From Chloroflexota bacterium (lineage in GTDB: Bacteria; Chloroflexota; Anaerolineae; Anaerolineales; Villigracilaceae): a stretch of DNA of 64,000 nucleotides. Below, in pieces: positions 23,489 through 32,327 of the stretch (the stretch's first letter is position 1; every line of letters starts with the position of its first letter). The notes beneath the pieces were generated by a model. It was not told where the DNA came from. It saw nothing but the letters and a program-made list of their open reading frames with translations, and did no database searches. Where the stretch lies: contig QMIW01000034.1 of NCBI GenBank assembly GCA_024434165.1, positions 27,474-91,473 on the forward strand, given 5' to 3'. Both the position numbers and the translations under genes were made by a program.

Positions 23489-24925
23489 ATGGCTACCGAC
23501 CTGACTTTGGACATAAAATTTCAACCCTCCACTACAGATAGTCTTGAGGAGATTGAACGTCTGGACTCGGCGCTTGAAATTCATTTCAAGAACAGATTTC
23601 GTGTTCAACCCTCGCTTACCCGATCTTTAGTCAGTTTTCAAGCGAACAAGAATCGCCCAATTTATCGCTGGTACAAGTATAAAGAGGGGTTTTCTGCAAG
23701 TTTGGTTGAATACTTTCTTCAGAAATACAGCATTACAAGCGGCAAGATACTTGATCCCTTTGCGGGCAGCGGGACCGCGCTCTTTACAGCCAGTGCAATG
23801 GGGCTGGATGCCGATGGAATCGAACTCTTGCCAATCGGTCAGCAAATCATTAACACAAAGCGCCTCCTTGAAAGCGAATTCTCATCTTCGGATTTCGGCG
23901 AATTGGAGAATTGGTCAAGATCGCCGGTCTGGCAAAGCGTTCAATCCCGCATTCCAATAAACGAATTGCGCATTACAGCGGGGGCATATCCAGAAGACAC
24001 GAAAGAACAAATAGAAAAATATCTCGCTGCCATCCAGCAGGAAAATGAGCGCGTTCAAGCTGTTCTTTTCTTTGCATTGCTTTGTGTTCTGGAAATCATC
24101 AGTTACACCCGCAAAGATGGTCAATACCTGCGCTGGGATTATCGCTCCGGGCGCAAACAAGGGAAAAAACAATTCGATAAAGGTGAAATTGCAGATTTTG
24201 AGAGGGCAATTTCGAGCAAAATCAACGAAATCCTGGAGGATTTACGACCAGTTACCCCAATTCAAAAAAAACTTTTTGACTCCAAAGCAGCCCAAGGCAA
24301 AATCCACCTTTTTAATGGCTCGAGTCTGGATGTAATGCCCGCTTTAGCCGAAGGGGAGTACGATGCAATCATTACTTCACCACCCTATTGCAATCGTTAT
24401 GACTACACCAGAACCTATGCACTTGAACTGGCTTTGCTGGGAACGGACGAAAAGGGATTAACCAATTTACGTCAGACCATGCTGAGTTGCACTGTCGAAA
24501 ACCGCGCCAAAGACCTTCTGAAAATCAATCCGAAATGGGCAGGAGCAATTGCCGCGGCGGACGAACAGGAACTCTTGCAGAAAATTTTACAGTATTTGGA
24601 GGCTCAAAAAACACAGGGGCTTTTGAACAACAACGGCATTCCCCGTATGATACGCGGCTACTTCTATGAAATGGCATGCATCATTGCAGAATGCGCCAGA
24701 GTCTTGAAGCCCAATGCACCCTTGATCATGGTGAACGACAATGTGCGATATGCAGGCGCAAGCATTTCGGTTGACATGATCCTTTCATCTCTTGCAGAAA
24801 AGCTTGGTTTTCGCGTGGAAAACATCCTTGTGCTTCCAAGCGGAAAGGGAAACAGCAGCCAGCAGATGGGAGAACACGGACGCGATGAATTACGCAAGTG
24901 TATTTATGTTTGGAGAAAAAATTGA
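23489..24925 (+). CDS. DNA methyltransferase of an AvaI/BsoBI-type system
   Basis: A 478-residue SAM-dependent DNA methyltransferase. The SAM-binding motif is [11 protein letters not shown] (near residue 90) and the catalytic motif is [11 protein letters not shown] (near residue 297), the SPPY type used for exocyclic amino methylation (N4-cytosine in this class). The gene overlaps the endonuclease gene by one base (TGATG). No ribosome site is seen; TAAAAT (23477-23482) sits six bases before the ATG, suggesting a leaderless mRNA. It should protect the host site cut by the partner enzyme. Confidence 0.9.
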   Translation: MATDLTLDIKFQPSTTDSLEEIERLDSALEIHFKNRFRVQPSLTRSLVSFQANKNRPIYRWYKYKEGFSASLVEYFLQKYSITSGKILDPFAGSGTALFTASAMGLDADGIELLPIGQQIINTKRLLESEFSSSDFGELENWSRSPVWQSVQSRIPINELRITAGAYPEDTKEQIEKYLAAIQQENERVQAVLFFALLCVLEIISYTRKDGQYLRWDYRSGRKQGKKQFDKGEIADFERAISSKINEILEDLRPVTPIQKKLFDSKAAQGKIHLFNGSSLDVMPALAEGEYDAIITSPPYCNRYDYTRTYALELALLGTDEKGLTNLRQTMLSCTVENRAKDLLKINPKWAGAIAAADEQELLQKILQYLEAQKTQGLLNNNGIPRMIRGYFYEMACIIAECARVLKPNAPLIMVNDNVRYAGASISVDMILSSLAEKLGFRVENILVLPSGKGNSSQQMGEHGRDELRKCIYVWRKN

Positions 24926-25872
24926 TGCCGCCGAAACTGTCTTTTCATCGCCACCTGCGTTCAAGCTCGGATTTGGAAACAACCTATGAAGCCACCCGGG
25001 CGGGGTTTGTTGCGCTTGCGCTGGAAAAGAGCCGCCGTGCAATCCCTTTTGTTGACGACGCCAGAACTTTACAGGAAGCAGCCTCACAAGCAGCCGCTCC
25101 CAACGAATTACTCGCAATAGGAGGAATTGAAAACGGTTTATTAACGGCGGCGGGGCTTTCAGACAAAGCCATTAATCACTTGCAGCCGGAGGACAAAATA
25201 CGAGCCGTCAACGAACTCATCAAAAACTATTTGGAGCCTGCAGGCGCAAAATTTGTTGAAGAACTCGTTTTTCGTTTTCTATTAACGCGGGGTGATGCGC
25301 TTGGCGGTTCGATGAGAAACGTTGGCGGAGCAATGGCGCAGAGAAAATTAACCAGGGCTGTTCTCTCAACGCTCAGAATTGCCGGGATTTCATACTCTCT
25401 GCAAAAGGCTAAAAACAGCGAATGGTTTGAAAGTAACGACGAACATGATATTGACTTATCTTTGCGAGGGGTCGCCTGGAAAAACGGAAGAAAGAAACGC
25501 ACACTGATCTACAACTTGACCGTTCCTCTGGTCAAGAATAATGTTGACCTGTGTCTATTCGACGCCGCTCCAGATGTCCTTGATGAGGCAGATCCAAAAA
25601 GGTATATTGCATTGGGGGAATTAAAAGGCGGTATTGACCCGGCAGGCGCGGACGAGCACTGGAAGACGGCAAAATCAGCACTTGATCGCATCCGCAAAGC
25701 GTTTGCGCGCATGAAGCACAATCCGCATACGTTCTTCATTGGGGCGGCAATCGAGAAGAAGATGGCGGCTGAGATTTGGGATGAACTTCAACGGGGAATT
25801 TTAAGCAATGCCGCTAATCTCAATGAGGATAATCAGGTCGCTTCCTTATCGCGTTGGCTTTGCAATTTGTAA
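24925..25872 (+). CDS. Type II restriction endonuclease, AvaI/BsoBI family
   Basis: A 315-residue enzyme matching AvaI/BsoBI. The active site reads Asp208 (KNNVDLCLF), Glu232 and Lys234 (ALGELKGG) and His245 ([10 protein letters not shown]), the same order and spacing as Asp212, Glu240, Lys242 and His253 of BsoBI. These enzymes cut C^YCGRG, so the same or a related site is predicted. The ATG at 24925 is chosen for the TGATG overlap with the methyltransferase stop. The pair forms a complete type IIP system. Confidence 0.92.
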   Translation: MPPKLSFHRHLRSSSDLETTYEATRAGFVALALEKSRRAIPFVDDARTLQEAASQAAAPNELLAIGGIENGLLTAAGLSDKAINHLQPEDKIRAVNELIKNYLEPAGAKFVEELVFRFLLTRGDALGGSMRNVGGAMAQRKLTRAVLSTLRIAGISYSLQKAKNSEWFESNDEHDIDLSLRGVAWKNGRKKRTLIYNLTVPLVKNNVDLCLFDAAPDVLDEADPKRYIALGELKGGIDPAGADEHWKTAKSALDRIRKAFARMKHNPHTFFIGAAIEKKMAAEIWDELQRGILSNAANLNEDNQVASLSRWLCNL

Positions 25873-25893
25873 CCCACTTTCTACTTTTCATTT

Positions 25894-26946
25894 TCATTTC
25901 CCCCATCTTGGCTGCCAATCCGAAATGGGACTATTCGTCAGGCGAGTCAGCCCTGTGCCGTCGGGGTGGATGATGTAGAGTTCGTTGTTGCCGTCTCGGA
26001 AGGAGGTGAAGACGATCCAGTTGCCGTCGGGTGACCAGGAGGGACCAAGATTGTCGCCGCCATCGGTGAGACGAACCAAACCAGTGCCGTCCACGTTGAT
26101 GACGAAGATATTGCGGTCGCCTTGCGGTCCGCGATAGAAGGCGAGTTTCGTGCCATCGGGTGACCAAGTGTTGCGTCCGCCCATGTTATTGAGGTCGGTG
26201 ACCTGGCGGATGTTCGAGCCGTCTGCGTTCATGACGAAGAGTTGACGAGCGCCCGCGCGCGAGGAAGCAAACGAGATCATCGAGCCGTCAGGCGACCAGG
26301 AGGGGTCGATATCGTCTTTGTTGGTGATGCGTTTGATGTCCGAGCCGTCGGGACGCATCTTCCAAAGCCCGTCGCCGTGTTTGGTGAAGACGATCCACTC
26401 GCCGTTGGGGGAAAGTTCGGGGGCGTAGAGCGCGCCGATTCCGTCCGTGAGTTTTTGCAGGTTGTTTCCGAAGATGTCAATCGAGTAGATTTCGTAATTG
26501 CCGCTTTCGCGCGAGGAGAAGAGGACCATCTGCCCATCGGGTGAAACGGAGGGATAAAATGCCGTCGCTTTGAGATTGGTGAGCCGCATACGCCCGCTGC
26601 CGTCGGCGTTGAGCAGGCAGATCTGGTCAATTTGTTTGACGTAGCAGGTGAAGGCGATTTTGCCGGTGGGCGGCGGAGTGTCGTTGTAGGTCGGCTGCGG
26701 AGTTGGAATCAGTTCGATGGTGGGAAGCAGGCTAAGGGTAGGGGGAAGCGTTGCAAATTCGGTAGGGGAGAAAACAGTTTCGGCGGTGGGAGAGGCTGGG
26801 AGGGGCAGGCTCGTTTCGGGAGTCGGTGTTCCCACAGGTTCGTTGGCAACGACGAGGACGGCATAGCCGATGAGCAAACACAGAATGAGAAAGCCGAGCG
26901 CCAAACCAATAAGAAGAGTTGACTCAATAAAAGTGGGTTTACGCAT
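25894..26946 (-). CDS. TolB-like (PD40) beta-propeller, membrane-anchored
   Basis: A 350-residue protein with an N-terminal signal-anchor helix (about 11-35), a Thr/Pro-rich linker to about residue 92, and six to seven PD40 repeats of the form PSWSPDG...IYIINPDGTGLTRLT. Such propellers bind peptides or proteins outside the cell; no enzyme motif is seen. It stands alone between the restriction system and the unrecognised 692-residue gene. Confidence 0.82.
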   Translation of the reverse strand: MRKPTFIESTLLIGLALGFLILCLLIGYAVLVVANEPVGTPTPETSLPLPASPTAETVFSPTEFATLPPTLSLLPTIELIPTPQPTYNDTPPPTGKIAFTCYVKQIDQICLLNADGSGRMRLTNLKATAFYPSVSPDGQMVLFSSRESGNYEIYSIDIFGNNLQKLTDGIGALYAPELSPNGEWIVFTKHGDGLWKMRPDGSDIKRITNKDDIDPSWSPDGSMISFASSRAGARQLFVMNADGSNIRQVTDLNNMGGRNTWSPDGTKLAFYRGPQGDRNIFVINVDGTGLVRLTDGGDNLGPSWSPDGNWIVFTSFRDGNNELYIIHPDGTGLTRLTNSPISDWQPRWGK

Positions 26947-27003
26947 ACAAGTTTGTAGGTCACGCTAAGTACCCAGCATGGGTATCAAACGTAACCTGCG
27001 TGG

Positions 27004-29082
27004 TTATTTCAAAATGATTCGATTCCAATCCATGAGCGGTTTGAGATTTTCCAATGGAACTTTCCCTTCCGGCGCGTACCCGACGAACGAACGGTTGTAG
27101 TTGTCTTCCGTGCCATCGTCGAGGTTCCAGCGCAGGGTGTTGCGGAAGACGCCCAGGCAGGACGTGCCACGGAAGTCGTCGGGCAGGGAGGTTTCGAAGG
27201 TGTACACATACGTGCCGTCGGCGGTATCCACCACTTCGATGACGGTGGCTTCGTGAATCCAACGCAGCCATTGGGTTTGCGTGACTTTCTTTTTCTCGGC
27301 GTCGAGCGTGGTGCGGGTACGGGTCATGCCGCCGCCTTTGTATTCCCACGGCGCAGTCGGAGTCGGCGCGTTCTTCCCGGCTTTTGGCTGGGGGCGTTTG
27401 CCTATGAATTCGGCGGGGACCAGCCCGACGCCGTTCGAGTCTTCGGTGGGCTTGGGGATTTGCCACTGGCTTGGTTCGCTGTTGACATAACGCAGCCAGA
27501 AGATGCTCGCGCCCTGTGTGTAGTGCTTTGCTTCGGTAGGCTTGATGAAGTATGTGCCGGGCGCTTTCTCGGCGGCGAGTTTGACGTAACGCGCGGCGTT
27601 ATCGGTCAGCCCGCCGGGCGGCAGATGCCCGCGAATGTGCTGGATGTGTTCGGCGGTCTCGTTGCAGACGGCGCGTGTGACGATGATCTCCTGCGTACGC
27701 CCGTGTTCGGGCCGCCACATGCCGGTGTTGTCGCTCGCCCATTTGCTGAAGATGGGATACAGCGCCGTATCGGCAAAACGGATTTTATCTTCTTCGGGCG
27801 TGAACGTTTCCCAGCCTTCGGCGTTGACGTGGTTGATTCTCAGCGGCGTGAGCATGACGATCCACTTCCATGCCCAGGCTGGGAGTTGGGATTTCATCGC
27901 CTCCAACTTGACCAGAGCCTGGTCGGTCGTCATCGTCATGAACTCGTACCGAGCCTCTTCTTCTACCAACGCGGCAAGACCGGCGCGTTTGGTCTTGGGT
28001 CCGTTGGCTTTGACGCTCTGCATGTGCAAGGCAACCTTGTCCTTCCATGCCTTTTCGGTCGCTTTAGCGAGACCGGGTTTATTCGCGGCGGTCCCTTCGT
28101 ATTGGGCGATCTTTTCCTGGCATTTCGCCGCCACATCGGCGTCGCTGAGCGCGAGCTGTTCCTTTTGCAGGTCGGCGAGGCGCAGGCGCACGAGCAGGTC
28201 CTTCGGATCTGCCCACGAGCCGTGCGCCGACTTGTACCGCATCCCCGAAAAATGGACGATCATGTATTGCAGCCAGAGCGGGAAGCGCTTCGGCTCCTTT
28301 TCGAAGCGCGCGCGGATGTCTGCCAGCAGTTGATATTGGTCCTTGCCTTCGAGTGTTTTGGTATATTGCTCCACTTTCAGGCGCACGATATCTTTCACCG
28401 TCACGGGAATCTTCGGATCATAGTTGACGAGGAATTCTTCTTCAGTGACCTTATAGTTGGGGTCGGCTTTACTGAGCTTGTACCACTCCAACTTGGGACC
28501 TTCGAGCTTGTTATAGGTCTCGTCAAACTGACGCAGCTTTTCCATTTCCTCCAGCACCATCGGCAAAGCGGACTCGTTCTTGAGCTTGAATTCCGCTTCG
28601 ACCTTCGGACGGTTCGGATGCTCGGGCAGCATCCCTTCGAGCTGGCGCTGCAAATAGCGGACGCGGTCGCGTAGGAAACCCAGCTGGGTCTTGAACGACT
28701 CGATGCGGCTCTGGATGAAGGTCCGCTCGCCGCGAATGTCCTTGGGCCAGGAGGCGATGAACAGGTCGTGATTTTTCTGGATGAGCGCCATGGCTTCCGG
28801 TTCGACGGGCTTGTATTTGACGAAGAACCCGCTCACATCTTTGGTGAGGAAATAATTTTTGAACGTGGAATATTTCTTGAATTCGGCGGCGCGCGCATTA
28901 TCCATCCCTTTTTCGTATTCCGCCACATCCGCCGCAAGGGTGGAAATATCCTTGTTCCTGTATTCCGCCCAGAGATCCGCTTCCTTGTAAAAGACCAGAA
29001 AATCGCGCAGTTTTTGCAGGCGCATGGGATAGATGTCTTTGAGCAATTGCGGGTTTTGCCATTGGAAATTGTAAGCCGCCAT
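27004..29082 (-). CDS. Large protein of unknown function (692 residues)
   Basis: No known family recognised. The ATG at 29082 follows GAGGAGAG, a strong ribosome site. There is no signal peptide or membrane segment, so it should be cytoplasmic. About residues 100-210 are charged and helical, likely coiled coil (for example RIESFKTQLGFLRDRVRYLQRQLEG). The C-terminal third is richer in Trp and beta-type sequence (WLRYVNSEPSQWQIP, YVYTFETSLPDDFRGTSCLGVFRN). The gene directly follows a zinc-ribbon gene on the same strand with a hairpin between, so the two may act together. Confidence 0.6.
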   Translation of the reverse strand: MAAYNFQWQNPQLLKDIYPMRLQKLRDFLVFYKEADLWAEYRNKDISTLAADVAEYEKGMDNARAAEFKKYSTFKNYFLTKDVSGFFVKYKPVEPEAMALIQKNHDLFIASWPKDIRGERTFIQSRIESFKTQLGFLRDRVRYLQRQLEGMLPEHPNRPKVEAEFKLKNESALPMVLEEMEKLRQFDETYNKLEGPKLEWYKLSKADPNYKVTEEEFLVNYDPKIPVTVKDIVRLKVEQYTKTLEGKDQYQLLADIRARFEKEPKRFPLWLQYMIVHFSGMRYKSAHGSWADPKDLLVRLRLADLQKEQLALSDADVAAKCQEKIAQYEGTAANKPGLAKATEKAWKDKVALHMQSVKANGPKTKRAGLAALVEEEARYEFMTMTTDQALVKLEAMKSQLPAWAWKWIVMLTPLRINHVNAEGWETFTPEEDKIRFADTALYPIFSKWASDNTGMWRPEHGRTQEIIVTRAVCNETAEHIQHIRGHLPPGGLTDNAARYVKLAAEKAPGTYFIKPTEAKHYTQGASIFWLRYVNSEPSQWQIPKPTEDSNGVGLVPAEFIGKRPQPKAGKNAPTPTAPWEYKGGGMTRTRTTLDAEKKKVTQTQWLRWIHEATVIEVVDTADGTYVYTFETSLPDDFRGTSCLGVFRNTLRWNLDDGTEDNYNRSFVGYAPEGKVPLENLKPLMDWNRIILK

Positions 29083-29106
29083 GATGTACTCTCCTCTTAA
29101 TAAATC

Positions 29107-29132
29107 ACAAGGCAGGATGCATCCTGCCTTGT
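29107..29132. repeat. Perfect 26 bp palindrome between two genes
   Basis: A perfect inverted repeat centred on ATGCAT with ACAAGGCAGG arms, in the 61 bp gap between the zinc-ribbon gene and the 692-residue gene. It lacks a T-run and may be an attenuator or an mRNA-processing hairpin. Confidence 0.7.
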
Positions 29133-29143
29133 CTGGATATTTG

Positions 29144-29683
29144 TTATTCTTTCTTCTTGTTCGATGCGATACGCATGGCAACCTTTTGAACGAGGGTCGT
29201 TACGCCGCTGGCAGGGTTAATTAGGGTGTTGATGGCAACCTCGGCAACATCCGGCGCATACTCGACCACGTTATGGATGATGCCCTCGACGGCGGTTTCA
29301 TCGCCGTCATCGGTTTGAGTTTCGAGGGCTTTGAGGTTTTCGATCAGTTTGGTCTTGGCATCCGAATCCGGCAGGGCGTTGATTTTGGCGTATAGATCCG
29401 CCAGTCCGGCGGCGCTCACTGCGGCGGCTACAGCCGCTTCTGCGGGTGGAGCTGCCTGGGCGGCGGCAGTTTCTACGGACACAGCCGCCGCCGGGGCGGG
29501 AACGGCATTAGAGGGGACAGCAGCGGGTTCCTGGGGCGCTGCCTGAGTTCCAGCCGCGTGTTCCTGCAAAATAGACTGGCGCGTCACCCCCTCTTCAAGG
29601 AATTCATTGCAAAAACGGCATTTCTTCGCGGTGGATTTGATCATTTCGCCGCAGAACGGACAAGGAATTTCGGTTGCAGTCAT
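29144..29683 (-). CDS. Zinc-ribbon protein with an Ala/Pro-rich linker
   Basis: A 179-residue protein. The N-terminus has one zinc ribbon, CPFCGEMIKSTAKKCRFCN (residues about 8-26). A long Ala/Pro-rich linker follows, then a helical C-terminal domain (about 95-179). The start at 29683 (GGAG upstream) is preferred; an alternative ATG at 29713 would be encoded by the terminal repeat of the mobile element at 29699-29780. Function unknown; likely co-transcribed with the 692-residue protein. Confidence 0.62.
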   Translation of the reverse strand: MTATEIPCPFCGEMIKSTAKKCRFCNEFLEEGVTRQSILQEHAAGTQAAPQEPAAVPSNAVPAPAAAVSVETAAAQAAPPAEAAVAAAVSAAGLADLYAKINALPDSDAKTKLIENLKALETQTDDGDETAVEGIIHNVVEYAPDVAEVAINTLINPASGVTTLVQKVAMRIASNKKKE

Positions 29684-29698
29684 GCCATTCTCCAGAGT

Positions 29699-29780
29699 TA
29701 AGTAGTCGGTCATAAGTTTTTAGAAAACAAATTCCTGCTCATGCCGCCGTCCTCGGCGGCGGGGACGCCGCCTTGAGCAG
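29699..29780 (-). repeat. One-ended copy of the RAYT-associated element
   Basis: In reverse orientation to the 195-309 copy: TAAGTAGTCGGTC at 29699-29711, then the conserved interior and a hairpin core (CTGCTC 29735-29740, GAGCAG 29775-29780). After the core the sequence diverges and the second terminal repeat is missing. Confidence 0.85.
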
Positions 29781-29830
29781 GGTAAAAAGTGACTTTTGCA
29801 AGAAGTTTATTATACACCCGCGATTGAGGA

Positions 29831-29927
29831 ACCTTAACTCACCTTACGCGGCAGGGGCGACCCAGACATGGTTTTGTCAAATGTCTAGGTCGCCCCTGCG
29901 ACGAAATCGCGTAAAGTGAGACCTTAA
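29831..29927. mobile_element. 83 bp palindromic MITE-like element with 7 bp target duplication
   Basis: ACCTTAA at 29831-29837 and again at 29921-29927 flanks an 83 bp near-perfect palindrome (29838-29920). The ends are CTCAC(C/T)TTACGCG; inner arms are GCAGGGGCGACC and GGTCGCCCCTGC. Matching direct repeats around an inverted repeat are the mark of a non-autonomous transposed element. No matching transposase is in the window. Confidence 0.75.
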
Positions 29928-29930
29928 AAA

Positions 29931-29963
29931 GAAAAACCCCAATGACTACGGTCATTGGGGTTT
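29931..29963 (-). terminator. Intrinsic terminator of phhA
   Basis: On the minus strand AAACCCCAATGAC pairs with GTCATTGGGGTTT around a four-base loop and continues into TTTTTC, 15 bases after the stop. Confidence 0.9.
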
Positions 29964-29977
29964 CCTGCACAATCGCT

Positions 29978-30985
29978 CTACGCCCGCATCGCGATCGGTT
30001 TCAGGTACGAATCGAGCAGGGCGTCCATCTGCTCCAGCGACTCGCACACGAAGAGCATTGGGTTGAAGGCATACACCGTCTTGGGGATGCGCCCGATCGT
30101 TTCCACGTCGAACGGCGCAATGATCACCTCGCCGCCGAACATGCCCTCCTGCCTGATGCCCAGTTTCTTGTACAAGCCCAGCACCACGTTCCAGCCTTCA
30201 TCGGCGGAGGACATTTGTCCCTGGCGGTGCAGGTCGTTCACGCCGTCAATGATGCGGTGCAGGTCCGTTTTGTTGGCGAGGAAATGCTCGTTCAACTGCG
30301 GGAAGACCGGTTTGGTGTAATCAATCACGTTGTCGCGCCCGAGGCGGTAGAACTCCATGATGGTGCGCGTCAGCTCCTTGCGCCCAGAGATGATCCCCGC
30401 GCCGAAGACCGTAAAGCGGTTGTTCTGCACCACCAGCCCGAACTCCGTGCTGTACCACGCCAGCCGCTTGATGACCTCCCTTTCGTCCTGCGTCGCCTTC
30501 ATGTAGGCGGGCGCAAACTTGTCCTCGATATCGGCGTAGAACTTTTGCGTGAGGAACGGCAGGTGACCGAAAATGTCGTGGAACATGTCGGGTTCGGGCG
30601 TGAATTCCATCTGGTCGCGCGTGCGCAGATAATCGGTGATCAGGAAAACGCGCTGGGCAAATTTTTTATACCAGTCGTCCGCAAGGGTGTAGCGCACCAC
30701 CGTCCGCTCGATGGTCCAGCCCGTGCGCGGCGTAATGTGGTCAATCAGGTGCTTTACGGTTGGAATCCTCTTCGGGTCCAATTCCAGCAGCGCCATCCCC
30801 GTCTTCCATTCCTGGCAGATATGTTCCAGCAGGTAGGGCTGATGCACCCCGTTGAACAGGTCCGACCAAATGGCGTGCTGCTCCGCGGAAAATACGATCT
30901 CCTGGTTTTCGGCGGAATACTCCTGCGAGGGGTCAATATGTTGTTCGGCGATATCGCCTGTATAACTTGGAACGTTTTGGGTCAT
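29978..30985 (-). CDS. phhA: Phenylalanine 4-monooxygenase
   Basis: A 335-residue pterin- and iron-dependent aromatic amino acid hydroxylase converting phenylalanine to tyrosine with a reduced pterin and O2. The iron triad is His136 and His141 (EPDMFHDIFGHLPFL) and Glu181 (WYSTEFGLVVQ). AAAAGGTG before the ATG supports the start. It diverges from a pteridine-reductase-like gene and is close to folB, folK and folE, so cofactor supply and use are clustered. Oxygen use implies at least microaerobic growth. Confidence 0.93.
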   Translation of the reverse strand: MTQNVPSYTGDIAEQHIDPSQEYSAENQEIVFSAEQHAIWSDLFNGVHQPYLLEHICQEWKTGMALLELDPKRIPTVKHLIDHITPRTGWTIERTVVRYTLADDWYKKFAQRVFLITDYLRTRDQMEFTPEPDMFHDIFGHLPFLTQKFYADIEDKFAPAYMKATQDEREVIKRLAWYSTEFGLVVQNNRFTVFGAGIISGRKELTRTIMEFYRLGRDNVIDYTKPVFPQLNEHFLANKTDLHRIIDGVNDLHRQGQMSSADEGWNVVLGLYKKLGIRQEGMFGGEVIIAPFDVETIGRIPKTVYAFNPMLFVCESLEQMDALLDSYLKPIAMRA

Positions 30986-31133
30986 TGGTCACCTTTTACA
31001 CCTTTCTTATCTGGGATTGGAAGCGCGCGGCATCGGCAATATCTGCATTGTGTGAATCATATTATCACCACCAAAAATGGGAGTCAAGAATTGGAGAAAG
31101 CCTGCCTTTTTTGGAAATGATAAAATCAACCCG

Positions 31134-31901
31134 ATGACCAGCCTGAAAGGCAGGACAATTCTCGTCACCGGAGCCGCCCGCCGCGTGGGGCGTCTCTTTG
31201 CCCTCGCCTGCGGACGCGCCGGCGCAAACGTGATTATCCATCACGGACATTCTCCCGCCGAAGCCCAGACCCTCCGGGATGAAATCGCCTCCCTCGGACC
31301 CCGCGCCTGGGTACTCGCTGCGGACCTTTCCCAACCCGAAAGCGTTTTGCAATTATTGGACGAAGCCAGCGCGCTTTCGCCGTTGTATGGGCTGGTCAAC
31401 AGTGCATCCATTTTCGAATCGCTGACCGTCCATGACACCACACTCGACGATTGGAATCGTCATCTCGCCATCAACCTCACCGCCCCGTTTTTGTTGAGCC
31501 AGGCATTTGCAAAGCACATCCTTGCTCAAACCTCCACGTCCGCCGGGGACGGCGGCGGGAGCAGTGTTGCAGGGCGCATCGTCAACATTCTCGACTGGCG
31601 CGCTCTGCGTCCCGGCGCGGACCACTTCCCTTACACCGTCACCAAAGCCGCGCTCGCCGCCATGACCAAATCCTTGGCGGTTGCCTTCGCGCCGCACATC
31701 CCCGTCAACGGGCTGGCGCTGGGAGCGATCCTCCCGCCTGCGGATGATCTTTCTGCAAGCGAAAAGGTCATAGCAAGCGTGCCAGCCAAACGCTGGAGCG
31801 AGGCGGGCGAAGTCGAAGAGGCATTGCTGTTTTTGTTATCCGGTCCCGCCTACATCACCGGCGAGATCATCCACCTGGACGGCGGCAGGCATCTTATATA
31901 A
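31134..31901 (+). CDS. SDR reductase, pteridine/dihydromonapterin reductase-like
   Basis: A 255-residue short-chain dehydrogenase. The cofactor loop TGAARRVGRLFA has the double Arg expected for NADPH in the PTR1/FolM group. NSASIFE replaces the common NNAG, and the catalytic block is NILDWRALRPGADHFPYTVTKAAL (Tyr and Lys). It probably reduces dihydropterins for the adjacent phenylalanine hydroxylase or for folate. The ATG at 31134 has TAAAAT (31121-31126) seven bases upstream and no ribosome site. A hairpin repeat (31523-31563) is read in frame as about TSTSAGDGGGSS before the conserved GRIVNI strand. Confidence 0.8.
   Translation: MTSLKGRTILVTGAARRVGRLFALACGRAGANVIIHHGHSPAEAQTLRDEIASLGPRAWVLAADLSQPESVLQLLDEASALSPLYGLVNSASIFESLTVHDTTLDDWNRHLAINLTAPFLLSQAFAKHILAQTSTSAGDGGGSSVAGRIVNILDWRALRPGADHFPYTVTKAALAAMTKSLAVAFAPHIPVNGLALGAILPPADDLSASEKVIASVPAKRWSEAGEVEEALLFLLSGPAYITGEIIHLDGGRHLI
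31523..31563. repeat. Hairpin repeat core inside the pteridine reductase gene
   Basis: TTGCTC...CCGCCGGGGACGGCGG...GAGCA, similar to the core of the RAYT-associated element but with fewer matching bases than the 52465 copy. It is read in frame. Confidence 0.6.
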
Positions 31902-31910
31902 TTTGGAGTC

Positions 31911-31954
31911 GAGCGGCAAGCCGCTCATTTCATAGTCCATCGGCAAGCCGATGG
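31911..31954. repeat. Twin hairpins between the reductase and folB
   Basis: GAGCGG-CAAG-CCGCTC (31911-31926) and CCATCGG-CAAG-CCGATGG (31937-31954), both with a CAAG loop. GGAGTC occurs on each side. Likely REP-like sequence or transcript-end hairpins. Confidence 0.6.
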
Positions 31955-31970
31955 AGTCCAAAGGAGCATC

Positions 31971-32327
31971 ATGGACAAAGTCTTCATCAAGGATTTGCTC
32001 GTACGGGGCATCATCGGCATCCGCGATTGGGAGCGGAAGCGGGCGCAGGATATTTTGATCAACGTGACGGTGTTTACCGACACGACCCGCGCCGGGGAGA
32101 CCGACGAGATCGAATACTGCGTGGATTACAGCACACTCTCGAAAAAGATCCAATCGCACGCCGAGACCGCCGCGCGATTCACGGTGGAGGCGCTGGCAAA
32201 CGACCTGGCAAAGTTGTGTCTCGAAGACCCGCTGGTGAAAAAGGTCATCGTGCGCGTGGAGAAGCCCGGCGCGGTGCGCTTTGCAAAATCCGTCGGCGTG
32301 GAGGTGGAACGCAAACGCGATGAATAG
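31971..32327 (+). CDS. folB: Dihydroneopterin aldolase
   Basis: A 118-residue FolB/FolX family enzyme. It cleaves dihydroneopterin to 6-hydroxymethyl-dihydropterin in folate synthesis. Catalytic Glu lies in GIIGIRDWERKRAQ and the conserved Lys in RVEKPGAVRFA. AAAGGAG precedes the ATG. It overlaps folK by eight bases. The FolX epimerase subfamily is similar, so a role in monapterin synthesis is possible given the nearby FolM-like reductase and PhhA. Confidence 0.9.
   Translation: MDKVFIKDLLVRGIIGIRDWERKRAQDILINVTVFTDTTRAGETDEIEYCVDYSTLSKKIQSHAETAARFTVEALANDLAKLCLEDPLVKKVIVRVEKPGAVRFAKSVGVEVERKRDE

Noticed and set aside
26953..27000. Repeat GTCACGCTAAG...AAACGTAACCTGCG
   Set aside because: A similar stretch is at 53003-53042, but two short imperfect copies are too little to call a family.
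27253..28674. A 473-codon plus-strand open frame opposite the 692-residue gene
   Set aside because: The minus frame has a strong ribosome site and normal composition; the plus frame looks like a shadow.
29942..31120. A 392-codon plus-strand open frame opposite phhA
   Set aside because: Covers phhA in antisense and shows no domain.
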